Part shown: positions 55,282-63,526 of the stretch, piece by piece | Layout of the letters: the number at the start of each line of letters is the position of its first letter | How positions within the stretch are numbered: position 1 is the first letter of the stretch | The notes under the pieces: generated by a model | What the model saw: only the letters and a program-made list of their open reading frames with translations | What the model was told of the DNA's origin: nothing | The model's database searches: none | Made by a program: the position numbers and the translations under genes | Source of the DNA: Pseudomonas viridiflava | GTDB lineage: Bacteria; Pseudomonadota; Gammaproteobacteria; Pseudomonadales; Pseudomonadaceae | DNA length: 64,000 nucleotides | NCBI RefSeq assembly: GCF_900580865.1 | Contig: NZ_UTBZ01000164.1 | Location: 62,001-126,000, forward strand | Direction of reading: 5' to 3'

Positions 55282-55304
55282 AACGGCGCCTTCAAGGCGC
55301 CGTT
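55282..55304. terminator. Shared terminator between mscL and fprB
   Basis: AACGGCGCCTT-C-AAGGCGCCGTT, an 11-base-arm hairpin between convergent stops with short T runs on both sides. Confidence 0.75.
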
Positions 55305-55307
55305 TGT

Positions 55308-56084
55308 TTACCAGTAGTTTTCCACCGCCACCTGACCGGGCCGCCGGGTCAGGCTGAGACTCATGTGACGTTTTTTCAGCAACGCACGAGTGTCATCGAT
55401 CATCTGCGGATTGCCGCACAGCATGACCCGCGAGTGCTCCGCTGACAGCTCCACACCCGCTGCGCGCTCCAACTCTCCGTTTTCGATCAGCGTAGTAATA
55501 CGGCCGTGCAGTGCGCCGGGGTGCGCCTCACGTGTCACCGTCGCGATGAACTGCAATTTGTGCGCATATTCGTTGAGGTAGTCACGCTGCGTGAGTCCGG
55601 CAATCAGCTCCTGATAGGCCAGCTCCCGCGCCTCGCGCACGCTGTACACCAGAATGATGCGCTCGAATTTTTCCCAGACTTCGAAGTCCTGCAGAATCGA
55701 CAGAAACGGCGCCACCCCGGTGCCTGTGGATAACAGCCATAAATCTCGCCCGTCGACAAAGCGATCAAGGGTCAGATAGCCGAATGCCTGGCGATCCACC
55801 AGCAGCTTGTCGCCGACCTGCAGCCGACTCAGCTCACTGGTGAACTCCCCGCCCGGCACCACGATGGAAAAGAACTCGAGAAACTCGTCAAAAGGCGACG
55901 ACACCATCGAATAGGCCCGCCACACAATGCTGCCGTCAGCCTTGGTCACACCAAGCCTGGCGAACTGCCCGGCGCGAAAACGAAAACCGGCATCGCGACT
56001 GGTGCGCAAGGTAAACAGGCTCGGCGTCAGGGGGCGGACATCGAGCAACGTCTGCGTGGTGTATTTCTCTGCGCTGGCAGTCAT
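55308..56084 (-). CDS. fprB: FprB-type ferredoxin-NADP+ reductase
   Basis: Protein of 258 residues. The FAD motif RAYSMVSSP (about 58-66), the NADP phosphate-binding GTGVAPFLSIL, and MLCGNPQMIDD near the end are visible. It ends in an aromatic residue (VENYW). It transfers electrons between NADPH and ferredoxin or flavodoxin, linked to iron-sulfur and oxidative-stress responses. The start MTASAEKYTTQT at 56084 is preferred over 56096. Confidence 0.88.
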   Translation of the reverse strand: MTASAEKYTTQTLLDVRPLTPSLFTLRTSRDAGFRFRAGQFARLGVTKADGSIVWRAYSMVSSPFDEFLEFFSIVVPGGEFTSELSRLQVGDKLLVDRQAFGYLTLDRFVDGRDLWLLSTGTGVAPFLSILQDFEVWEKFERIILVYSVREARELAYQELIAGLTQRDYLNEYAHKLQFIATVTREAHPGALHGRITTLIENGELERAAGVELSAEHSRVMLCGNPQMIDDTRALLKKRHMSLSLTRRPGQVAVENYW

Positions 56085-56365
56085 GGGAAACTCCATTGAA
56101 CGATTAACGACAGTGTCGCGCTAACCAACTGGTCCAAACACTGATAATGGGTAATGGTATTCGCTTGTTTAATCAGCCGGAAGTATTTATCAGATGACAA
56201 CATAAATATAAACATTGTCCACCCTAAGAACGCTTTATGGATATTTGGCTATCTTCAATCTCGAAAAAATTTAAAGCCTATTGTAAGAAACATCCTACAC
56301 TTCGTTGCGTGCCGGATCTTTTGGATCCATTCGGCGCCCCCGCAACGTCAATGGAGTGTTCAGAG

Positions 56366-57079
56366 ATGGAAACGTGGAAGGAGTCACAGTTAAAAAGACT
56401 GACTTTTGCCAAAGGAGTAGAGACTGCTTATCCGATACTGTTGCAATTCGCAGAAAATCTAGGATTCAATTTTTGTGCTGTTTCGGTTGTCTCACTTCAT
56501 CGGGACATGCCTCTTAAAACCTTGCAAATCAACAACTACCCTGACGAATGGAATTCACAATACGAGAAAAACAACTACAGCAAAGTTGACCCACTAATAG
56601 CACACTGCAATCACTCGATGACGCCGATTGTCTGGTGCGAGTCGGTATTCGCAGATTCCCGACAGTTATGGCAAGGGTTACAGCATCACGGTCTGCAACA
56701 CGGCTGGTCACAGTCATTCCATCATGAGCAAAGTGGCTTGTGCAGCATAATCAGTCTGGCGCGCAGACACTGTGCGATCAGTCCTCTGGAGCTGTATGAA
56801 CATTTTGGTTATATGTTCTACGCCACCAGTCACCTGAGTGAACTGTTTGCCCGAACCCTGCCGCGAGAGTCTCTCAAACCCCGTCAGCCGCACCTTTCGC
56901 CACGAGAACTGGAGGTTCTGCAACTGTCCGCGGGTGGCAAGACCGCTTATGAGATCTCGAAAATCCTCAGCCTGAGCGAGCGTACCGTGAACTATCACGT
57001 GCAGAACGTCATCGAGAAGCTCAACGTCTGCAACAAGATTTCCGCTGTCATCGCGGCCGCCAGAGCCGGGATCATCTAG
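56366..57079 (+). CDS. LuxR-type AHL-sensing regulator, orphan (no luxI nearby)
   Basis: Protein of 237 residues with the N-terminal autoinducer-binding domain and C-terminal LuxR helix-turn-helix (LSPRELEVLQLSAGGKTAYE). All hallmark pocket residues are present: W62, Y66, D75, W90 and G113, spaced as in TraR/LuxR. The start at 56366 has GGAG nine bases upstream; a longer frame to 56237 has no such site. Base composition is AT-rich compared with neighbours, as is the upstream 200 bases. No synthase gene in the window. Confidence 0.88.
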   Translation: METWKESQLKRLTFAKGVETAYPILLQFAENLGFNFCAVSVVSLHRDMPLKTLQINNYPDEWNSQYEKNNYSKVDPLIAHCNHSMTPIVWCESVFADSRQLWQGLQHHGLQHGWSQSFHHEQSGLCSIISLARRHCAISPLELYEHFGYMFYATSHLSELFARTLPRESLKPRQPHLSPRELEVLQLSAGGKTAYEISKILSLSERTVNYHVQNVIEKLNVCNKISAVIAAARAGII

Positions 57080-57257
57080 TCGATCCAGCCTTGCCTTTCA
57101 TAGAAAACTTGCGGGTAATAAAGAAGAAAAAACCGTACCATTCCAGACCCTCCTGAGTGATGACGCGAACGTTAAGCGTTGCATTTCACTCGGTCGGTTC
57201 CGCTGCACAATGTCAGGGCTGCGGAACACCCCGTTGATTACCCTGAGTCCCCGTCCC

Positions 57258-58382
57258 ATGCCTTTGCTTGATACGCCTTTCGCCCAACTCGATCTGATCC
57301 GCCAGCCAGAACAGCAGAATGAACCGCTGCAAGCCTTTGATGCCGCCGACGAATACCTGCTCAACCATCTGGCGGCGCAGCAACCGACGGCCGACACGCG
57401 CGTATTGGTGCTCAACGACAGCTTCGGTGCGCTGGCTGCCAGCCTGCTCGGCAAGGTCGAGATCAGCAGCAGCGGCGACTCCTTTCTGGGTTTTCAGGGG
57501 CTGGAGAAAAACCTGCTGCGCAATGGCCAGGCCTTCGATGCCATTCGCGGGATCCCGGCCAACAAGCCATTGGTCGGACCGTTCGACCGGGTACTGATCC
57601 GCGTGCCGAAAACCCTCGCGTTACTGGAAGAACAATTGATCCGCTTGCAAGGGCAACTCGCGCCCGACGCAGAGGTGATCGCAGCAGCCATGGTCAAACA
57701 TCTGCCACGCGCCGCGGGTGATTTGCTTGAGCGCTACATCGGCCCGGTACAAGCCTCGCTGGCGGTGAAAAAGGCACGGCTATTGATCGCCACGCCAGAA
57801 GCAAAAGCCCCGGTCGTCTCGCCCTACCCTTCGCGGTATCGTCTCGACGAGCCGTCGATCGAGTTGCTTAACCATGCCAATGTGTTTTGCCGCGAAGGCC
57901 TGGACATCGGCACCCGTGCCTTCCTCCCGCACCTGCCGAAAAACCTTGGCAGTGCGCGAGTCGCCGATCTGGGCTGTGGCAATGGCGTGCTGGCCATCGC
58001 GAGCGCCCTGCACAATCCCGATGCACATTACACGCTGGTCGACGAATCGTTCATGGCCGTGCAATCGGCTGCCGAGAACTGGCAGGCAGCGCTGGGCGAT
58101 CGCGAGGTCATCGTGCGAGCTGGCGATGGCTTGGCCGGTCAGGACGCGCAATCGCTGGACGTGGTGCTGTGCAATCCGCCGTTCCATCAGCAGCAGGTAG
58201 TTGGCGACTTCCTGGCCTGGCGCATGTTCCAGCAGGCGCGCGAAGCCTTGGTGGTGGGTGGCGCGCTGTACATCGTCGGCAACCGCCATCTGGGTTACCA
58301 CAGCAAACTGGCGCGGCTGTTCCGCGGCGTCGAGCAAGTAGCCGCCACACCGAAATTCGTCATTCTCAAAGCGCGCAAGTAA
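57258..58382 (+). CDS. rlmG: RlmG, 23S rRNA G1835-N2 methyltransferase
   Basis: Protein of 374 residues with two related Rossmann domains. The C-terminal one is active: ADLGCGNGVLAI (SAM loop) and VLCNPPFHQQ (catalytic NPPF). The start MPLLDTPFAQLDL at 57258 is chosen over 57210 by family length. It methylates G1835 of 23S rRNA. Confidence 0.92.
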   Translation: MPLLDTPFAQLDLIRQPEQQNEPLQAFDAADEYLLNHLAAQQPTADTRVLVLNDSFGALAASLLGKVEISSSGDSFLGFQGLEKNLLRNGQAFDAIRGIPANKPLVGPFDRVLIRVPKTLALLEEQLIRLQGQLAPDAEVIAAAMVKHLPRAAGDLLERYIGPVQASLAVKKARLLIATPEAKAPVVSPYPSRYRLDEPSIELLNHANVFCREGLDIGTRAFLPHLPKNLGSARVADLGCGNGVLAIASALHNPDAHYTLVDESFMAVQSAAENWQAALGDREVIVRAGDGLAGQDAQSLDVVLCNPPFHQQQVVGDFLAWRMFQQAREALVVGGALYIVGNRHLGYHSKLARLFRGVEQVAATPKFVILKARK

Positions 58383-58391
58383 CCTTCAGGC

Positions 58392-58418
58392 AAAAAAAAA
58401 CCCTCCGTGAGGAGGGTT
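58392..58418 (-). terminator. Terminator of the cydAB-DUF2474 operon
   Basis: On the minus strand AACCCTCC-TCAC-GGAGGGTT is followed by nine T residues, 38 bases after the DUF2474 stop. Confidence 0.88.
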
Positions 58419-58455
58419 GCAAAGCCGTACCCGAAGGCGCCGGGACGGGGATGAT

Positions 58456-58623
58456 TCAGTGCGTGGTCAGGCCTGCCGCGTTCATGAACATGCGCATCAG
58501 GCTGGCGACGATGAACAGCGCTCCGACACTGCCGACCCAGATCAGGGCCAACCAGCCGAGCCGCTGCCACAGCGGTTTTTTTTCGGCTTGTTCAATGTCG
58601 TGCAGGGAATGTTTTCCAGTCAT
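58456..58623 (-). CDS. DUF2474 small membrane subunit of the bd/CIO oxidase
   Basis: A 55-residue protein starting MTGKHSLHDIEQAEKKPLWQ, with a single membrane helix (LGWLALIWVGSVGALFIVAS) and end NAAGLTTH. It is 77 bases after cydB on the same strand and just before the operon terminator. Its length, helix and LWQRLGWL motif fit DUF2474, the small protein associated with cyanide-insensitive-type bd oxidases. A solitary REP unit lies between it and cydB. Confidence 0.85.
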   Translation of the reverse strand: MTGKHSLHDIEQAEKKPLWQRLGWLALIWVGSVGALFIVASLMRMFMNAAGLTTH

Positions 58624-58664
58624 TTTCTTCAAACCTCTTCAAGATTGATGGCGCCATCGCCGAC

Positions 58665-58694
58665 GCCATCGCGAGCAGGCTCGCTCCCACAGGG
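58665..58694. repeat. Solitary REP unit
   Basis: A single unit (GCCATCGCGAGCAGGCTCGC and the CTCCCACAGGG tail), without a partner, inside the cydB-DUF2474 spacer. Confidence 0.8.
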
Positions 58695-58700
58695 TTTTGC

Positions 58701-59708
58701 TTAGTGATAACCGTCTTCGTGGGTGACCTTCCCGCGGAATACGTAGTAGCTCCAGAAGGTGTAACCCAGGATAAACGGGATGATAAACAGCGTACCCACC
58801 AGCATGAAGCCCTGGCTTTGCGGCGGTGCGGCGGCGTCCCAGATCGAGATCGACGGCGGCACGATGTTCGGCCACAAGCTGATGCCCAGGCCGCTGTAGC
58901 CGAGGAAGATCAGTACCAGAGTCAGCAGGAACGGCATGTAGTTGGCATTGCGTGCCACAGCGCGGATCAACCCGTACATCGTCACCAATACCAGAATCGG
59001 CACCGGCATGAACCAGAACAGATTCGGCATGCTGAACCAGCGGGTGGCAATATCCGGATGCGCCAGCGGCGTCCAGATACTGACAATACCGATCACGGCC
59101 AGCAGTACGAAAGCCAATGGCCGTGCCAGGTCATGCATCTGTTCCTGGAGCTTGCCTTCGGTTTTCATGATCAACCAGGTGCAGCCGAGCAAGGCATAGG
59201 CCACCACCAGCGCGGCGCCGCAGAACATTGTGAACGGCGTCAGCCAGTCCAGTGAACCGCCGGCGAACTGCCGATTGACCACCGGCAAACCGTCGATGAA
59301 TGCACCCAGCGCCACCCCCTGAAAGAACGTCGCCGCCACCGAGCCACCGATAAACGCCTTGTCCCACAGGTGACGCTTGTCGTCCTTGGCCTTGAAGCGG
59401 AACTCGAACGCCACACCACGAAAGATCAGGCCGATCAGCATGAAAATCAGCGGCAGGTACAGCGCCGACAGCACCACCGAATAGGCCAGCGGGAATGCGC
59501 CGAACAACGCCGCGCCGCCCAGTACCAGCCAGGTTTCGTTGCCGTCCCAGACCGGGGCCACGGTGTTCATCATCACGTCACGGTCGACTTTGCCCGGGAT
59601 GAACGGGAAGAGAATCCCGATGCCCAGATCGAAGCCGTCCATGACCACGTACATCATGATGCCGAAGATGATGATCACGGCCCAGATCAGCGGAAGATCA
59701 ATACCCAT
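58701..59708 (-). CDS. cydB: CydB/CioB, cytochrome bd-type ubiquinol oxidase subunit II
   Basis: Protein of 335 residues with eight to nine membrane helices. Family start MGIDLPLIWAVIIIFGIMMY and VVMDGFDLGIGILFPF are typical; WDGNETWLVLGGAALFGAFP is the conserved subunit II motif. It partners CydA. It starts three bases after the cydA stop. Confidence 0.95.
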   Translation of the reverse strand: MGIDLPLIWAVIIIFGIMMYVVMDGFDLGIGILFPFIPGKVDRDVMMNTVAPVWDGNETWLVLGGAALFGAFPLAYSVVLSALYLPLIFMLIGLIFRGVAFEFRFKAKDDKRHLWDKAFIGGSVAATFFQGVALGAFIDGLPVVNRQFAGGSLDWLTPFTMFCGAALVVAYALLGCTWLIMKTEGKLQEQMHDLARPLAFVLLAVIGIVSIWTPLAHPDIATRWFSMPNLFWFMPVPILVLVTMYGLIRAVARNANYMPFLLTLVLIFLGYSGLGISLWPNIVPPSISIWDAAAPPQSQGFMLVGTLFIIPFILGYTFWSYYVFRGKVTHEDGYH

Positions 59709-59711
59709 GGC

Positions 59712-61157
59712 TCAAATCTCCTTGGTCAGGCGGGTGGTGTCGTCGTGATCGGCATCGGCCGAGTCGTCGGCAGCGGACAACGGACGGGCCGGTGTACGTT
59801 TCTTGCCTGGACCACCGTCCGGCGTTTCCGCGCCCTCGCTGATCTTCGGCCCTTTGCGCACCAGACGCATCATGTAACCGAGACCCGCACCGAACAGCGC
59901 GAAGTACACCACCACAAACATGATCAGGGTGATGCTCATCTGCATGAAGCTGTGGTTGGAGGACGCATCCGCCGTGCGCATCAGCCCGTAGACCACCCAC
60001 GGCTGACGGCCGATTTCAGTGGTGAACCAGCCAGCGAGAATCGCGATCAGGCCGGAAGGCCCCATCCACAATGCCAGATACAGGAACGGGCGCGAGGTGT
60101 AGAGCGTGTCACGTTTGCGCAGCCACAGGCTCCACAGACCGGTGAAGATCATCAGGAAACCGAGGCCGACCATGATCCGGAACGACCAGAATACGATGGT
60201 CGAATTCGGCCGGTCTTCTGGCGGGAATTCCTTGAGTGCCGGCACTTGTTTGTCCAGCGAGTGAGTGAGGATCAGGCTGCCGAGGTACGGGATCTCCACG
60301 GCGAACTTGGTCTTCTCTTCTTTCATGTCCGGCCAGCCGAACAGGATCAGCGGCGTCGCTTCGTCACCGTGATTTTCCCAGTGACCTTCGATCGCGGCGA
60401 TTTTTGCCGGTTGATGTTTGAGCGTGTTCAGACCATGGAAGTCGCCGATGACCGCCTGAATCGGCGCGACAATCAGCGCCATCCACATCGCCATCGACAG
60501 CATGGTGCGGATTGCCGGGTTGTCCTTGCCGCGCAGCAAGTGCCAGGCCGCCGAGGAGCCGACGAAGAATGCCGTGGCGACGAACGCGGCCGTTGCCATG
60601 TGCATCAGGCGATAGGGGAACGAAGGGTTGAAGATGATCGCCAGCCAGTCGGTAGGGATTACCTGACCGTTGACGATCTCGAAGCCCTGCGGGGTCTGCA
60701 TCCAGCTATTGGAGGCGAGAATCCAGAAGGTCGAAATCAGCGTACCGATCGCCACCATGACCGTGGAAAAGAAGTGCAGCCCGCGCCCGACCTTGTTCCA
60801 GCCGAACAGCATCACCCCAAGAAAACCGGCCTCAAGGAAAAATGCCGTGAGCACTTCATAGGTCAGCAACGGCCCGGTGACGGCGCCGGCGAAGTCCGAG
60901 AAGCGGCTCCAGTTGGTGCCGAACTGGTAGGCCATGACCAACCCGGAGACCACGCCCATACCGAAGTTGACGGCGAAGATCTTCGACCAGAAATGGTAGA
61001 GGTCACGGTAGGTGTCGTTACGGGTTTTCAGCCACAGGCCTTCGAGTACCGCGAGGTAACTCGCCAGGCCAATGGTGATGGCCGGGAACAGGATGTGGAA
61101 CGAGATGGTGAACGCGAACTGAATTCGGGCGAGATCTAGTGCCTCTAAACCGAACAT
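59712..61157 (-). CDS. cydA: CydA/CioA, cytochrome bd-type ubiquinol oxidase subunit I (cyanide-insensitive type)
   Basis: Protein of 481 residues starting MFGLEALDLARIQFAFTISF, with heme-ligand His21 in SFHILFPAI and the second ligand in RLMHMATAAF. The region between helices six and seven (Q-loop) is short, which marks the CIO subclass rather than E. coli CydA. It oxidises quinol and reduces oxygen in the membrane. The start at 61157 is the family start. Confidence 0.94.
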   Translation of the reverse strand: MFGLEALDLARIQFAFTISFHILFPAITIGLASYLAVLEGLWLKTRNDTYRDLYHFWSKIFAVNFGMGVVSGLVMAYQFGTNWSRFSDFAGAVTGPLLTYEVLTAFFLEAGFLGVMLFGWNKVGRGLHFFSTVMVAIGTLISTFWILASNSWMQTPQGFEIVNGQVIPTDWLAIIFNPSFPYRLMHMATAAFVATAFFVGSSAAWHLLRGKDNPAIRTMLSMAMWMALIVAPIQAVIGDFHGLNTLKHQPAKIAAIEGHWENHGDEATPLILFGWPDMKEEKTKFAVEIPYLGSLILTHSLDKQVPALKEFPPEDRPNSTIVFWSFRIMVGLGFLMIFTGLWSLWLRKRDTLYTSRPFLYLALWMGPSGLIAILAGWFTTEIGRQPWVVYGLMRTADASSNHSFMQMSITLIMFVVVYFALFGAGLGYMMRLVRKGPKISEGAETPDGGPGKKRTPARPLSAADDSADADHDDTTRLTKEI

Positions 61158-61616
61158 ATGGCTTCCTCTGTCAGGTAATACCGGCTGCGGACCCGGAGGC
61201 CTGCACCCACTGCCCCCACGGATATGGAGTGCGGCGAATTCTGATTCGTTCTTTTTAAACAACCATCGCAACGCAGGGAGTCTGGCCAACTGGCCACCGG
61301 ATCAATTCCTTGTGGGTCTTGATCTGGATCAAGCAACGTTGAAAGAGTAGTCCCATTTTTGCCGATGAACTGCGTGGTCGTTTGCCGCGTGACAAGTTGC
61401 CTCATAACCGTGGCAACGCTCTGCAACAAATCCTCGGAGCGCTGGCAGCGGGGAAAACAGTACAGATCGCGAAGGCGACACAAATCCCCGAACAGCAGAA
61501 TTCATCTGCACCGCAAAAAAATCGATGTCTGGCTAACTAAATTTTTTGTCATAGCAACTTCCTGTTACAGACTGGTGATAACCTCGCGATTCCCCTCGAG
61601 CCAGACCTGCCTTCAG
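61158..61616. other. 459-base divergent intergenic region (cydA / MFS gene)
   Basis: It holds the cyd promoter and an Anr-type box; the rest shows no gene or repeat that I can support. The stretch 61500-61615 is relatively AT-rich and precedes the MFS start. Confidence 0.6.
61319..61332. promoter_or_regulatory. Anr/FNR-type box upstream of cydAB
   Basis: TTGATCTGGATCAA is a perfect TTGAT-N4-ATCAA palindrome, 162 bases before the cydA start. In P. aeruginosa Anr represses the cioAB operon at low oxygen, which fits this position. Confidence 0.8.
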
Positions 61617-62855
61617 ATGCCCAGCCAAGAGCCCCTGCTGTTACGTCATCACCGCCCATTTCTCGCTTTCTGGTTCGCGCGGATCTTTACCGCCAGCGGA
61701 TTTCAGATGCTCACTGTGGCAATCGGCTGGAACCTCTACCAACTGACCGGCAACGTGCTCGATCTGGGCCTGGTCGGGCTGGTCGAATTCGCCCCGCGCG
61801 TACTGTTCATGCTGCACACCGGACATGTGGCCGACCGCTACGACCGGCGCAAAGTGGCGGCGATCTGTCAGTCGTTGCAGGCGTTGATCGCCTTGGCGCT
61901 GGCCATTGGCAGCGCCACCGATCACGTGACCCGCGAGATGATCTTCATCCTCGCCTTCCTGCTTGGCGCGGCGCGTTCGTTCGAGATGCCGACCACTCAG
62001 GCTTTGCTGCCGAGCATCGTGCCCAGCGCGCTATTCCCACGGGCAGTGGCAGCGGCGCAGTCGGCGCAGCAGTCGGCAACGATCGTCGCCCCGGCGCTGG
62101 GCGGTTTGCTCTATGCGTTCGGCAGTGTCTGGGTTTATGGCCCGACGGTGCTGCTCTATGTGATCGCCTGCAGCCTGATGCTCAACCTGCCCGCGCGGCA
62201 AACGCCGTTGAACAAAGGCAAAGCCACACTGGATTCGTTGCTCGCGGGGATTCGCTTCATTCGCAGCCGACCGGACATTCTCGGAGCGATTTCGCTGGAT
62301 CTGTTTGCGGTGTTGCTCGGCGGGGCCACGGCGCTGCTGCCGGTATTCGCCAAGGACATCCTGCTGACCGGACCGTGGGGCCTCGGGTTGCTACGTTCAG
62401 CACCGGCGGTCGGCGCACTGGGGATGTCGCTGTTCCTCGCGCGGTTTGCCGTGGAACGCAATGTCGGCCGGGTGATGTTCACCGCGGTTGGGGTGTTTGG
62501 CGTCGCGACCATTGCCTTCGGCCTGTCGACCTCATTCTGGTTCTCGCTGGCAGTGCTGGTGGTACTCGGCGCGGCGGACATGATCAGCATGGTCATCCGT
62601 GCTTCCTTCGTACAACTGGAAACTCCGGACGAAATGCGCGGCCGGGTCAGCGCAGTGAACGGGCTGTTCATCGGTGCTTCAAACCAGTTGGGCGAATTCG
62701 AATCCGGCGTCACCGCCCACTGGTTCGGCACGGTGCCGGCGGTGGTGATGGGCGGGATCGGCACGCTGGTGGTGACGGGGACATGGATCAAGTTGTTTCC
62801 GACGCTGGCTAACCGGGACCGGATGCATGTGCCGGTGGAAGAGGTGAAGGTCTGA
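61617..62855 (+). CDS. MFS transporter (MFS_3/EntS-like)
   Basis: Protein of 412 residues with about twelve hydrophobic helices and the MFS loop motif GHVADRYDRRKV. PDEMRGRVSAVNGLFIGASN near helix 10 is typical of the EntS-like exporter class. The substrate is unknown; the family often exports siderophores or small molecules. The start at 61617 lacks a strong ribosome-binding site; an in-frame extension to 61359 is AT-rich and lacks similarity. Confidence 0.82.
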   Translation: MPSQEPLLLRHHRPFLAFWFARIFTASGFQMLTVAIGWNLYQLTGNVLDLGLVGLVEFAPRVLFMLHTGHVADRYDRRKVAAICQSLQALIALALAIGSATDHVTREMIFILAFLLGAARSFEMPTTQALLPSIVPSALFPRAVAAAQSAQQSATIVAPALGGLLYAFGSVWVYGPTVLLYVIACSLMLNLPARQTPLNKGKATLDSLLAGIRFIRSRPDILGAISLDLFAVLLGGATALLPVFAKDILLTGPWGLGLLRSAPAVGALGMSLFLARFAVERNVGRVMFTAVGVFGVATIAFGLSTSFWFSLAVLVVLGAADMISMVIRASFVQLETPDEMRGRVSAVNGLFIGASNQLGEFESGVTAHWFGTVPAVVMGGIGTLVVTGTWIKLFPTLANRDRMHVPVEEVKV

Positions 62856-62885
62856 CAATCTCCAAAGCACAAGACAACTGAAAAT

Positions 62886-62907
62886 GTGCGGTACATAGTT
62901 ACCGCAC
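62886..62907. promoter_or_regulatory. Inverted repeat upstream of higB (operator 1)
   Basis: GTGCGGTA-CATAGT-TACCGCAC, perfect 8-base arms. It is probably a HigA/HigBA operator. Confidence 0.6.
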
Positions 62908-62908
62908 T

Positions 62909-62933
62909 GAGTGTAATGTATCGCCTTACACTC
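62909..62933. promoter_or_regulatory. Inverted repeat upstream of higB (operator 2)
   Basis: GAGTGTAA-N9-TTACACTC, perfect 8-base arms, two bases after operator 1 and ending six bases before the higB ATG. Its sequence differs from operator 1. Confidence 0.6.
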
Positions 62934-62939
62934 GAGCCC

Positions 62940-63269
62940 ATGATCAAATCCTTTCAGCACAAAGGCCTTCGCGGCTTCTATGAAACAGGTTCGACTCGCG
63001 GGATTCGTGCCGACCACGCAAAACGGCTGTCGCGCATGCTGCAGTTCATGGATCGCGCTACGATTCCCGCAGATCTGGACCTTCCGGGTTGGCGCCTGCA
63101 TCGATTGAAAGGTGAACTGACGGAGTACTGGTCGCTGAGCGTTTCAGGCAACTGGCGAGTGATCTTTCGTTTTGTCGGTTCGGATATCGAACTGGTCGAT
63201 TATCTGGACTACCAAGAGGTAGATTCATGCCCATGCACAACCCGCCACACCCCGGCGAAACACTGCTGA
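62940..63269 (+). CDS. higB: HigB-type toxin (RelE/ParE superfamily mRNA interferase)
   Basis: Protein of 109 residues starting MIKSFQHKGLRGFYETGSTR. The RelE-fold core is WRLHRLKGELTEYWSLSVSG, NWRVIFRF and IELVDYLDY. Canonical HigB ends about residue 93; here the frame continues 16 more residues (VDSCPCTTRHTPAKHC) and overlaps higA by 43 bases. It is a ribosome-dependent mRNA cleaver by family. No clear ribosome-binding site; an ATG at 62916 lies inside operator 2. Confidence 0.85.
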   Translation: MIKSFQHKGLRGFYETGSTRGIRADHAKRLSRMLQFMDRATIPADLDLPGWRLHRLKGELTEYWSLSVSGNWRVIFRFVGSDIELVDYLDYQEVDSCPCTTRHTPAKHC

Positions 63270-63514
63270 TGGATGTTTTGCCCGAGCTTGGCATCAGCGT
63301 GACCGAATTGGCCCGACACTTGGGCTTCGCGCGCCCACATCTTTCCCGTGTATTACACGGACATGCGCCAATCAGTCCGGATCTGGCTGTTCGTCTTGAG
63401 CGTGCCGGCATTGGCAAGGCGCGTGTGTGGCTAGGCGTACAAACCGACTACGATCTGTGGCAAGCGGAGCATCGGGAGCAACCGGTTATCGAACTGATCG
63501 CTGTCCACGCCTGA
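63227..63514 (+). CDS. higA: HigA-type antitoxin (XRE/VapI family)
   Basis: Protein of 95 residues with an XRE helix-turn-helix (ISVTELARHLGFARPHLSRV) and the HPGETLLMDVLPELG start diagnostic of HigA/VapI antitoxins. It neutralises HigB and represses the operon. AGAGG ribosome-binding site; ATG 63233 is an alternative start. Toxin-first order (higB then higA) is standard for this type. Confidence 0.9.
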   Translation: MPMHNPPHPGETLLMDVLPELGISVTELARHLGFARPHLSRVLHGHAPISPDLAVRLERAGIGKARVWLGVQTDYDLWQAEHREQPVIELIAVHA

Positions 63515-63526
63515 CACCTCCAGCCA

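Noticed and set aside
56136..56170. Fur-box-like sequence (GATAATGGGTAATGG) between fprB and the LuxR gene
   Set aside because: Only the left half fits the consensus; the right half has several mismatches and there is no symmetric palindrome.
59370..61139. 589-residue open frame antisense to cydA and cydB
   Set aside because: It overlaps well-supported oxidase genes and has the shadow-like Arg/His/Asp-rich composition.
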